This document shows positions 35,988 to 48,200 of a DNA stretch of 64,000 nucleotides, one piece after another. The DNA is taken from positions 29,912,479 to 29,976,478 of the forward strand of contig NC_135147.1 in the NCBI RefSeq assembly GCF_051014445.1, given 5' to 3'. Positions within the stretch are counted from its first letter, which is position 1, and the number at the start of each line of letters is the position of its first letter. The notes below the pieces were generated by a model. The model was not told the origin of the DNA, did not search any database, and worked only from the letters and a program-made list of their open reading frames with translations. The position numbers and the translations under genes are program-made. This DNA comes from Colletes latitarsis. Lineage: Eukaryota; Arthropoda; Insecta; Hymenoptera; Colletidae.

Positions 35988-37177
35988 AATTATAAACGAT
36001 TATTGGAAGCGATTCTTCAATATTGCGCTAAAAAGTACCAAAGTATAGTTAGAGGAGGTATCCGGGGTATACCTATACGGTCCCCTCTCGCCCCCCACGA
36101 TTTGGTGACGACGTATAGTATCGCCATCTAAGAACGGGATTCGTACTATCCGGAGTACAGATCCCCTCTCGCCCCCCACGATTTGCTGACGACGTATAGT
36201 ATCGCCATCTAAGAACGGGTTTCGAACTAAGCACGGAGTACAGATCCCCTCTCGCCCCCCATGATTTGGTGCAAACGTATAGTATCGCCATCTAAGAACA
36301 GGTTTCGAACTAAAAACGGAGTACAGCTACCCCCACTCCTCCTACTCCTGATACACACTACTTACCTTGATTATTCATTAATAACTCATTTCCTGGGATT
36401 AAACTATGAACTTTTAGAATCGAATAATATAGTATAGACCTTTGGCAAGATTCAAGGATAGTTTTTAGAACCATTCCGCCAGTAATTAAGACGTTATTAA
36501 TGAATAAAGGAAGTCGTACCATTCACGTCTGTACTATTGTCTGCTTAAATCGATGAATTATCAACTTTTCAACAATAACACGCATATTTTGGCTATTAGA
36601 GAACCAAGTAGACATCCCTGGGAACATTCAAGGACCAATTTTACAACGCTCATTCGTCTAATTAATTAGTTATTAGCGATAGATCCCTAAGATGTCGCGT
36701 TGAAACAGTGTACAGACTTTCGATATTGGTTAATAACTATTTAATAAGACAAGGGATGGCTAAAACAAGTATCCCTGAATCTTGTCAAGGGTCTATACTA
36801 TATTATTCAATTCTAAAAGTTCACATTTTAATCCCAGGAAATGAGTTATTAATGAATAATCAAGGTAAGTAGTGTGTATCAGGAGTAGGAGGAGTGGGGG
36901 TAGCTGTACTCCGTTTTTAGTTCGAAACCTGTTCTTAGATGGCGATACTATACGTTTGCACCAAATCATGGGGGGCGAGAGGGGATCTGTACTCCGTGCT
37001 TAGTTCGAAACCCGTTCTTAGATGGCGATACTATACGTTGTCAGCAAATCGTGGGGGGCAAGAGGGGACCTGTACTCCAGATAGTACGAATCCCGTTCTT
37101 AGATGGCGATACTATACTTTGCCACTTTTTACCTTAAATATAGATATAACTATCGCTTCCAGTAATCGTTTATAATT
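35988..37177. mobile_element. Foldback-like element: large inverted repeat with tandem subrepeats
   Basis: Two inverted arms of about 400-490 bp, extending from 35988 inwards and from 37177 inwards. The outermost match is AATTATAAACGAT against ATCGTTTATAATT. Each arm carries three tandem copies of an about 82-bp subrepeat marked by GTATAGTATCGCCATCTAAG and by CCCCTCTCGCCCCCCA. Inner parts of the arms also pair (for example ATTCATTAATAACTCATTTC, 36375 region, with its complement in the 36840 region). No transposase is encoded. The architecture is that of Foldback/Galileo-like or MITE elements in other insects; family membership is inferred. Confidence 0.8.
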
Positions 37178-37672
37178 AATTAATTGGCAAAATATATAAA
37201 GTTTGATAAAATATTACTTAGAGTCGAATAATATTTGGACCAGTTATAAAATATTTTAGAATTTATAAAAATTAGGAAATTATTGGGAAAGGTTGGAGGG
37301 GAACGTAAATAAAAAGCATGGAAAATATGTATTATAATTTTGATTCTTTATTGATATACACATAAGGAATGTTTTACACATTTCTGACTCTATTAAATAA
37401 AAACGTGTCTCAGAATTTTAATATCACGTTTTATAAATAAGTGTAATCGATAAGTAATATGTTTTCATGGTCCTTTTATGATTGAAAATATTTGTTTTTA
37501 CGGCTCAAAGAGATTTTTTAATTTCTTGTAATTTCTTTGAAACATTTCCAAAATGGTGGCGGCCTTGCGAAGAGGTGGCATGTATCTTATAGCTAAGGGA
37601 ATAATGGGGAGAGGAAAAGAAAGGTAAAAATGATGAGAACACATAGAATTCTTTGAAATTATATCATATATT
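37178..37672. other. AT-rich spacer with a second, outer inverted arm
   Basis: AT-rich sequence between the foldback element and unit C. Positions 37616-37668 are the inverted counterpart of 35777-35825 (shared words GGTAAAAATGATGAGAAC and AGAATTCTTTGAAATTATAT, inverted). This indicates an outer pair of arms beyond the main foldback element. No gene. Confidence 0.6.
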
Positions 37673-37734
37673 TTCGTATCACTCGTAACATTACTAACAG
37701 ATTTCGAAATGAATTTCAATCCCTTGCTCGTAGA

Positions 37735-38250
37735 GTACTCTCGTTGCTTGCTTCGATCACCATTGTTTCGTCGAACGAAACATGTGATCAGCCGTCCAGT
37801 TTGCCCGAAAGATCTAGTCGTCTGCCCATGATAGATCGATTTTTAGAAATAGCAATCAATCTACCAAGGGTAGTGTGGATTCGATCCTCGGATCTGCTGC
37901 ATGGTTCAGCATCGCGTCGCGTCGCATCTCCCTCGATTTACCTTGATCCCCTTTTAAACGAAATAATTACTTGGTACAACTAAACTAGAAGATCGAAGGA
38001 ACATTGCTTCCTTCTATCTCTCTAGTTTAGTAATCTAGTTTCTAGGTCTGTAAAAGGGAGATCGATGGAACTTTGATTCCATCTATCTCCCTTCGGGTCT
38101 CCACTCGCAGCAACCTCCTCGTGGTGAGACCTGGGTAATATTATTTACCGTTTAATTAATAATCGTATCGCTCTTAGCTGGGTAATGCAATTATTAATTA
38201 AAAACTAAATAATATTAGCAAATGGCTGCGATCCGCTTTGCATAGGACAT
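37735..38250. repeat. Dispersed repeat unit C, with paired hairpins
   Basis: Direct copy of unit B, including both stem-loops (37983-38001/38008-38027 and 38046-38060/38067-38081), TCAGCATCGCGTCGCGTCGC and the GACCTGGGTAATATTATTTA block. Units B and C flank the foldback region in the same orientation, superficially like long terminal repeats. The interior lacks any polymerase reading frame, and neither end shows a clear TG...CA boundary. Confidence 0.85.
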
Positions 38251-38303
38251 CATAAATATAGAGCTTCTTCGCTAGGTTAGTTTTGATTCATCAAAGATCG
38301 TAG

Positions 38304-38660
38304 AGTATTGTCAGAGACGAGGTATACAAGTAGATCTTTCACCCAATGTATTTTTTCGGCCAATTTTTATGGGGTCTCGAAATCCCATTACCATTTTCGT
38401 GTCACTCGCATTACCAACAGATTTAGAAATGAATTTTAATCTCTTCCATAGTCAGCTCACATATATTTACGCAAGCACTACAGCTGTTTGCTTATCGATA
38501 CTAATTCAGCGAATAGTTTTCTCAACTGACCGCCATCCGTGAAAAGAGGACGCTAAAATGGTGCATCTCGGAATTTTCAGATTAGTATGGCAGTCAGATT
38601 GGGCCAGGAAAGTAACATAAGGTGAAAGGTCTACTCGTATACCTTGTCTGTGCTAATACT
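38304..38660. mobile_element. MITE-like element, 357 bp
   Basis: Imperfect terminal inverted repeats of about 41 bp (38304-38344 and 38620-38660) begin AGTATTGTCAGAGACGAGGT and end CTTGTCTGTGCTAATACT. No coding capacity. Internal block 38393-38445 is repeated at 37673-37727, where it abuts unit C, suggesting a truncated second copy. A target-site duplication was not clear. Confidence 0.65.
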
Positions 38661-39267
38661 TAATGGGGCCGCGTTTGACATCGATTACTTGTAGCAACTG
38701 ACGTTCCATAAAATGTACAAGTGTTTCTGTAAGATATATAGAATCAAGATATGGGCTTTTGTATTAAAAAATAACAGTTGTAGAACCGATGCAATATTAA
38801 CAATTCCAAGATTAAAAAGTGCTGCCTCTTCGGTTCTCGCAAACTGATTGATTGGACGTATGGTAAAGTTAATAAAGCAGAGCGGCCGTTGGGATCGTTA
38901 AAACAGAGCGAGAGATGAAGTTACCGGCGGTATGGTGGCGCGACCAGTCAGGGTTAGTTCGTTTGAAAAGCGAAGCTGCTGTGGAGCATCAGTCGGGTGG
39001 CAACTGTCGTGCATGTGCGTTGTCCCTCGTGCCTCTGAGTCGCGTCTTAAATCGCACACAGTACGTTTATTGCATGTACATCCCGGTACATGAACAAACG
39101 GCAGACAGTTCGCGAACATGTGATTTTGACGGCGAGTACAGTTTGTTGACGCTCGTAACCGCGTGCGTGAAAGGTGAAGGTTTCCCTGGCCGGATATATC
39201 GTTACCCTACAGCAGCCTCGTTCGAGGGGGTGGAGAATAATGTTCTGAGCCGTGAGCCACGCACATC
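38661..39267 (+). promoter_or_regulatory. Myosin promoter and 5' UTR region
   Basis: Sequence upstream of the myosin ATG. GC content rises from about 38880. An upstream open frame of 129 codons (38915-39304) starts with an ATG, runs past the main start in another frame and would be read first by a scanning ribosome if the transcript begins upstream of it. The transcription start is unknown. Confidence 0.4.
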
Positions 39268-42200
39268 ATGGTTGCTAAGCACTTCACACAGGGTAAGTTT
39301 CTAACCGTTCTCGAAGCTGACGCTTAACTTTCCACGTATATACCAGGTTGTCCGAGCTTTCCCGTACACAACGAATCTTCGTAATACGCGTAGAATTATT
39401 ATTGCGTACACCAACGAGAAAAAAAGGCAGTAAGAAACGTGCACGTAACGACTACGGTTGCACCCGGCGTTGTACGACGGGTGGTGCAACTCGACGTAAT
39501 AATAATAATAATTGGAATAACAGTAGAACTAGCAGGGGTGAGAGTTGAGTCGCCCTATGATTATTATCCTTGCGGTTTACGATGTATTTGGTTCGTGTAT
39601 CAGCGTACGAAATAATCATATTCGTTCGCTGCTACTGATCGATATTTTCGACGAAATACCATAAAAAAATTCAATCGATTTATATAGGTAAATACCAGTA
39701 ATTTCTCCAACGAATAAAAGCTACGATACAAAATTCGGCTATTGCGAAGTACACAACGACTATGCGCAAGACCGAAAGACAATTTATATTTTGATCACGT
39801 TTTTTAAGTAAACCTCGTCAGTCAGGGTGGAGTAGCATTGACCGATTGTTCCAGGGGATAAGCCAGAGCTTGCGTGAGGCCGATGTCAAGTTCGTGGTGG
39901 CTTTTAAACCACTCGTTCGATGTCTCCCATCGATCGACAGTAGGTGTAATCTTGCTCTCGCGTGCCCTTTCGAGCACGCGTGTTTTTCTACACGAAGTCA
40001 TGGGGACGAAGAAAAAAAAAAATGGGTTGAATTCTTGGACGTGTTGCGCGACGTAGCTTGCCATAGTTCTTTTTCTACCCGGTCGTAAACGTCCACTCTC
40101 AGGACTACTTGAACGAAGTACACTTCGCATTGAACTTCGTATTTAACGTTGAATATACTTCACCATAAATGCATCGTCTATTCAGTTAGCTTCAGAAGGG
40201 ATAGCACATCAATGTGTAATATTACAGAACAGTTTTTTTTTTTCTTGAAAAGATGTTTGTACGAAAAATTAAGCTAAACGTTAATTTCCCAATTTTCGTA
40301 TCGTGTCAACCGATTTGTCCGTGTTCCATAGCCCCTTTAATTTGCATTCGCGACATCTGGTGGCTCCTGAGCACGCGATAATCTTCGACGTAATTACGGG
40401 CCACCGTTAATGCTAGTTAGCCATGCACAGTAGGTGTAAATGTCATTAGTAATATTTTGAAGCTCGATTAACGAGAGGCGTTCTGCGATACACGATCATT
40501 CTTCCGTTCTGAATCCAGCAACCCTTCCTTCCTCTATATATGTATATCCGCAGTGCAGTGATACGTCCAGGGATTTCCATCTTCCATATCGTTTCTTTTC
40601 AATTCTTTTATCGTGCTGGTCGATAAAGACCGAATGTTCATGTGCATATACTACCGGTCGTAAGTATCAGGGCAATGTTACCGCTATTCTAACTTCGTGA
40701 AAAGAAGTCGTACAATAATTTTCCTGGGATCATTTTAAAGATTAAAGTGTTCGTCCATTTTCTTAATATACGCTGTAGACAAAGAGACTGCAGGTCTCGA
40801 CGGCGTGTTTGTTTTTGTAAATACTTTGAACGCGTAAAACGTTCCACATACACAAAAAAACCCCTTTTTTTTGTGACACGCGATCCAGTTCTCTGTCCTG
40901 CAGGCAATACAATCTGGCCGCTGGTATATACACAATCAGCATTCATAAGCAGTCTGATGTGTACATTGTATGTATGTGTACACTAACGCAGTCATGTTAT
41001 CACGTCTCGAATGATAAAACCACTTACGGTACAAACGCACGCTCTCGGTATACATACATATACAATTTCCGATCGGGGGTACAATGCGTCCAGTGACTCG
41101 AGTACAAGTGAAATTAACACCATGTTAGTACATATGTTCTATACGTTTAGAAAATTGTATATTTTCGTTGTCAATAATTTTATTAATTTAACTTTATTCT
41201 CTCGTTTAAAGAATTTCATACATAGATATTTTTCACTTGCGACGAAAAGGTTACGAAGAGTGATGTAAAAAATCGTTTTACTTTTTTCGTAATGCGCCCT
41301 TGATCGAATTGAAATCAGATAAGGATATAATTCCTCGCGTCATCGTAATACTGGACACATTTCCGGGAATTCAACCTGACGCGTGCCTCGAGGCGATACC
41401 ATACCACGCGATCGATCAAATATAAAGATGCTTTTCGCTAGATGAATGCGATATCGTCTGACGTATTTCTCGATCGTTTCTAATATCGACTCGTATATAA
41501 AACGTAGATATCGAGTGTCTCGAAATTTGTTTCGCGTTGTTTTTTACGTTGACCTAAATCGTCCCTCCGAAGAAACATTTCTTCAGCAGACGCACGAATA
41601 TCGTGGACGTCTCGAGCCCGTGAGTCACTACAGAATCCTGGTAGGCAGGTTTCCCCGGAATTTCGTGACCGTCGAATGATTCACCGGATATAGACGTCAA
41701 AAACCGTATTTTACCGGAGAACGTAAAAATGTTACGTAACTAGGGATATCGTAATGGCTTTCTTTTAATAGTAGTGTGTGGAATATAAGCTAGTGTGAAA
41801 TCTGTATTACCAGCCTCATTTTTCTCCAACTTTATAATTATTGATATTGATATCTTAAAAATATTAGACATATTTCCTGACCCAATAAATTTAGTTCTTC
41901 GTCTATTAAGTTACGCATCTTATCTTCCGCAATGTAACAAAAGGACGAAAGGCATGAACTTGCGGGATGACCTAATACATTCCTTTCGTGTCTCTTTCGA
42001 GACGCGATGCACTGCCCTCTCGAAGGACATTGTTGAAACACGACCTATCTGTCAATATACTTTCGAACGTTTCAACTGACGTTGAGATTCTTCGTTTTCA
42101 CGAACGCCTACACGAATATATTCTTGTCGGAATATGTAATGGAAAATCGTGTTAATCATTATCGAAAGTAAACAGTAGGTTACATATTTATTACATAAAA

Positions 42201-45200
42201 ATATGTACAAACAGATATTTCGTAATTCGCCAAATTGTACGGTTCGTTTCACACAGTATTCCCGCGGTCGTGCCTCAACTGCAACTCACTAAATAGTTTA
42301 ATAAACGTCTATTGGTTAGGATAGATCAGTGCTGTCAGTAGACATACGCAGTGTACAGCGAATTGTTACAATACTATACGACGACATTAAATATTTCTTC
42401 ATTATTCAGGTTCTTCGTAACAGTTTTTAACTTTAATACAGGGTGTTCGGCCACCCCTGGGAAAAATTTTAATGGGAGACTCTAGAGGCCAAAATAAAAC
42501 GAAAATCAAGAATATTATTTCCTTGGCTGAGACTTCGTTAAAAAGTTATTAAAAAATTAAATTAACAAATTTCAAATCATTCTGGAAAAATTATTTTCGG
42601 TTGCGGGGGTCAATTTCAGTCATTTTTGGTCATTAGACATACCCCCGAAATCCTTCGCATTTTCGAGAAAAAAATTCAGAAAGGTGTCTAAATTTTTCGA
42701 CGAAAAAAAAAAATTCAAATCGTTCTGGAAAAATTATTTTCGGTTGCGGGGGTCAATTTCAGTCATTTTTGGTCATTAGACATACCCCCGAAATCCTACG
42801 CATTTTCGAGAAAAAAATTCGAGAAGGTGTGGACCTGACAATGGTCTTAACTTTCATACCGCTTTCATACCGCAGGTCTAGAAAAGTTCGGTTGCGTATC
42901 GTTTCTAGCGGTTATACGCGTACGTTTTTCGGGCAGGTTAATGCGTCGGTGTTCTGCGTATGATAATGCACCGAGTTAATTATTTCCTCCCGTTGTTACC
43001 GTGTCATCGACCTCCCTGAGAACTCTTTGGGGCTGCCACTGTCGTTGGTTAGCGGATCGTTGCACGAAAGCCGCGACCTCGATCGGCGGCGTAAATTCTC
43101 TTTCGAAGGTGGCGCAACGCGAAAAGAAAAGCCGGTAAAGAAGAATAAGAAAAAGACAGAAGGGGTAGAGAATTGAGCAAGTTGCGCCTAGTGAACGTAA
43201 ATACGTGGCGGAGGAAGTAGCAATTACCGAACGAGTTCGACAGTTTCTGTAATTGAATATGAAAGGGTAGACTTGTTTCGCGAGAGCTCGTTAAAACTAC
43301 TTTTATACCTTTGGTAATAACATTGTACGGGCCTCTCTGACGAGAACACTTTTGTTCGTCGAGATATTATTACCGTTCCCTTTCGTGTTTTTACGTACAC
43401 ATTGTAAACAGGCTCGCAAAATGGCCGCGAATACGATTTCGTCGAAAGAGTTTCTATTGTTCGCTCGTTGTATTTTTAACAACTAACCTTTCTTTTACGC
43501 AGTAGGCCTGGCACATTTTATTTAAATGATCAGATCATTTACAAATAAAATAATAGTGTGGCGTTCGTGTTTCGTTTGTTACCCCAAATACATTTACGTT
43601 CGTTAATAATTATACGAGGTTATGTCTCTGCGTATACACGTTCATATAGAAATTTTTTTCTTCTCATTTCGGTTCGTTGAATATATTGACGCGAACGACT
43701 AACAATATTGCGTGAAATTAATGGTCGCGTGGTAGTGAATTCTTGTTTGAATGCATTCTTGTTTCAATGCTCTGGTCAGGACCTTCGTCGACTCGGGAAA
43801 CGGATGGAGATTCGAGGCCGGAGATAAGGAAACGCGAATTCTAAAGAACGACAGAGAAAATAGGAAGCTCGAGGAGGACAGATGGCACGTTTCATGGAAG
43901 AGGCGAGACACAAACATCGCGTTACTCGAGCTATGGAAATTTAATACAAGTCGCCCGTAATGATTCTAGAGTTCGCACGAGGGTCGTGTCGCGCGCTCGT
44001 TTCTTGTGATCGCGGCTTAATCTCGGAAACCGAGTGAATGTAGCGGATTACGGGAACGTGTTCGCGAGAAAACGATATTTTCAAACTCGAAACACGTACT
44101 CTCGTAACCTGTGCAGATTTGCACCACGCTTCCCCGTTTAATTCTCTCCTGGCTGCGACAGAATGTCTTACACGCGTGAAATCTTTCGGTCGTTTTTCAA
44201 TCTTGATCCCAATTGTTACGCTAGTCGCAGATGGTAATAAAGTGCCGAAAAAAAAATTTTATTCAATCTCCTTATCGCGTCAGCTTCAATCATTGCGATG
44301 AACCACGTGCTCGTGGAACGCAGGTGCAGCATCAGCACCTGCGAGCACACTGCACCTGCACGTCAGCTGCCATGGTTCCTATTTCTCCAAGGTCGTGTGT
44401 CACGTGACTCCGTGCAGCCCCGCCTCGTTAACTATCGCGAAATTTAATATCTGGATCACATTCTAAGATCTTACAATAATTCCTGCGCGATATAACTTTA
44501 TTTATGCGATACAGTAGTGCCCACATAAGTGACCAGAGTTATCCCCATCGATTCTTACAAGTCAAGAAGCGGCTTCGACATCGAGCGTGTCGAGTGTAAC
44601 TTGATACATTGTATACAGGGTGTTCGGCCACCACCGGGGAAATATTTTAATGGGAGATTCTAGAGGCTAAAATAAGACGAAAATCAAGAATATCAATTTC
44701 TTGACTGAGGCTTCGTTAAACAGTTATTAAAAAATTTCAAATCATTCTGGAAAAATTATATTCAGTTATAGGGGTCAATTACAATCATTTTTGGTCATTA
44801 GACATACCCTCGAAATTGGAATAGGTACTGACATTTTTAAACGAAATTAAGAAATTTCATAAAATATACATCGTACAATGTTGTACGTTAAAAATACAAT
44901 ATAGACAGTCTCATTTGTTTTTATAACTGTATATGTACGCAGTAATTTTGTCGCGGAATAAGAAAAGAGTCACCCGTAACCGTAATAAATAGAGACGCCG
45001 GTTGACGGTAAGAATGCAATTCCGGTGGTATGCATCGCGTTCGTCGAAAGTGGTGGGAATACATCAGGTTGTAAGTTTAAATTCGACGCGCGACCCCACC
45101 TTCTCTGATGTTTGGCTTTTTTCGCCTTTCTTCTCCCCTTGGCGTAAAAAACCGCAACGGGACGAAAAAGAAAAAGTCGCGAACGTCGGCGATACAAAGG

Positions 45201-48200
45201 CGTGTGCTTAATGAACTGGCAGAAAAAGGCAAACCGCAAGAAGCGTTATATCAGAGCGCACGGCGTGTTTGGGGTAGGTGCGACCCGTATGTACAAGTCC
45301 CACACTTTGTTCACGCAAAATCGCGCCTATCGTACGGATATTAAAACTTTGCGTCACCGATTTCCATTAAATCTCCCATATCCGTGGTAAATCTTTACGC
45401 GATTTACCCTCGCTGTAAATTTTTAATTTAGGTTGTAGTAAGTTGCTTCGAAGTACAGTTGTGTATTCGTTGACTTCCGTTATTACAACATTTTCTTACT
45501 GCATAATACTAGAATGCCGTATTATTTTAACGATTTAATATTCGTATCATCTGCTACTCTTTTATCGTAACATTGCTCTTGTGGTCTTCGCGACGATCGA
45601 TAGTTGATTAAGGTGGACAATTTTTTGCCACGTTCGGATAGCTTGTGTCGTTCGAAGGAAAAGAAGGGAGAGGCTCGAATCATCGTCCCTGATGCAATAT
45701 TTTAGCGCCACGTCCCCTCCCTCGACTTCCTATTAACGCCTCGATTGTGTTCGAAATTGACCACTCGAAGTGACAAGGAATCGCCACGTACAGTATTGTC
45801 TGCGCGAACAACAGGTGGCCAGAGAATTTACCAGGTTTCCATATCGCATTCCTGCCAACCGAACGCGATCAATCCTCCGACTATAGACTAAGAATTTTTG
45901 GCGGGCTTGCTTTTCTATAGGTAGAAAAGAGAATAAAAGCGTTACCAGTTTCCACTTGCTTAAAGTGGAAAAATAGGTTAAGTAATCTTTATTCTGAATT
46001 TTTCATAAGATTAACCATTCGTGTGCACTCTGTTTCAGGCTCGAGCCCCGAGTTCGGTGTCCCGGACATGACGGTGATCAGCGACATCGACGAGACTGGA
46101 ATCAATCGGAATCTCCAAGTCCGATACGGCAGGGACCAGATATACGTATCCTTTGATTATACAAAATATATAAAAAATTAAAGTACCTCGTATAAGTAAT
46201 CGGTAAGTGTCTTGAAAAATTTACATTGTATCGACGTTGTTTAATAAGATCGCTCGGAAACGGAAGCTCGTTAGACGACGAATATAGAACAGATACGTTT
46301 CTGTTTTATAGAGTGAGTCCAAGGTTCGCTTTGACTTCCGTCTAAGAACTTCGCGAGAGATTTCATTTGTTTTGTTTAACGAATTTTCGTGAACCCGTCC
46401 GCTAAACAAAACAGTCATCGAGTCGAGTAGGATCTCAAAGTTGTTAGCGTGTAACTTGTGGACTAACGAGCACGCTCGAGTATATGTGAACCGTCTTGTT
46501 CTGCGAGAGTAAGAGTTTCGCAAAAAGTGGCGAACGGACTTCCGTCCGTTTCGTCATTCGTCGTTATTATGCCTCGGAGTTGAGAGTTCGTTCTTGGGAA
46601 TTACTTGCTCGAGCTTACACTCCTCGATTTTAGACTTACAACGAAGCACGAGAAAGATTCAAGCTTGTATCGTATTTGAGGTTAGGAATATTGACCCTAT
46701 TGTCTTGAATCCTTCGAAATCTTTTATTCGAATAAAATATGCCAAGAAATCTCTGTAAATTTGGCCCAGCTCTGATTAGAATACAGCGGGGGCTTAGAAA
46801 TCATTTTCGACACCTCTCTGCGCCATCCGGTTGCTTAAAACCTGGCGAAGAAGAGAGTTGAATGCACATCGCCTAACTACGTTCGAAAAGAGAGCGAAAC
46901 AGAGGAGAGAATTAAAAGTAGAGAATCCGAGTGTAATGGAGTGGGAAAGAGGAAGTAGGTGGAAGCAGTTGAGCAAGATAGGACGAGACCAACAGAAAGA
47001 GAAAAAGGGCAGAAAGGGGTGAAAAGGAACTATACGTATGAATTTTGTAGGGGTGGGGCGTTGCTCCCGGGTTGGTTCGTTCGTTGCCATGACGACAACC
47101 CCAGTCAGCTGGTGAACCACCCCAGGGCCAGACCCATTCATCTACACAGGTTTGCCGACCCAACGACCGACACCGACGACCCACTGTCGTTTCTTGTCGA
47201 GCTTTAATCCCCCTGGCCCCCTTGCGGCGCGTCCGATTCACAGATACGCAGATAGCGCCTCCAAGACGGTCGAATGATCATCCACGAGTATACTATGTAA
47301 TAATCCGAGGAGATATCGGTCCGCCTCGGGGCTCAAATATCGGCTAAACTCGCGTCAATGACTTCGTGCCGCTTCTTTTGTCGAAATTGTGCCCCTTAAT
47401 TGGATTGGTTTCTTAATTAAATTATCCGAGAATAGACCGGAAAATAGTCGCCGGTCAATTCATAGTTCATACTCGGACGGCAAAGAGAATTATCGAGAAA
47501 CGTCTCCTCTAAGAATTTTCTCGTCAGCTAGACGAGGTTATGTTCGAAATAATGTCTGAAAGAACTGTGTTCAAGTTACGAATAAATCTGTAGAAATGTT
47601 AGTACCAACGATAGGGTATTCTTAACCTATTACGTACCAAGGTTTTTTTCGTTTTTATTTTTAAGGTTAGGTTCGTACATTTTTTCGTAACCTTTTTAGA
47701 CGTGGAGCATCGCATAGAAGTAGATCAGTGGAATCGGTTCTACTAGCCTAGTTTTCCATTAAGAATTACCAAAGTATAAAAAAGGTAGCTATAACTTGAG
47801 AACAAGGTCATATAGAGCAGACGTGTATGTGAACTTGTTTAATTGGTTTGTGCCCTCGATCCACCGCTGAACTAGGTCTCGCATATTGGGATACACCTTT
47901 ATTCAGAAGTACTAAATTATGTAAAATAGTCGGCTAGTGACCGTTTAATAAGTGCATAAATATTCCGTTCGAAAGTGCCTCGCGACGTCGAACAGACGGA
48001 AAGTAAATTGCTCGGTCGCTCAGTTTGTCGGAATTTCATCGCGATTCGGAACTGGACGGGGAAACACGTGCGATTAATTCTCGAGTAGGAATAAGTTCAT
48101 CCTCGAACATCGTGGATGACGCTCGCTAATGAGTTAAGCCAGCCTCCGCCTATAATCGAGAATGAAGTTTTTTGCCTCTCATCTGTTCGGTCTCTTGGTC

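Noticed and set aside
36073..37175. Repeated peptides with RWRYYT words on both strands.
   Set aside because: They are translations of the 82-bp subrepeats of the foldback element, not proteins.
35106..38250. An LTR retrotransposon with units B and C as LTRs.
   Set aside because: No gag, protease, reverse transcriptase or integrase frame lies between them, and the interior is a foldback structure; LTR ends are not evident.
47660..47675. Telomere-type TTAGG repeats (also near 56090).
   Set aside because: Only about two units at each place, which is expected by chance.
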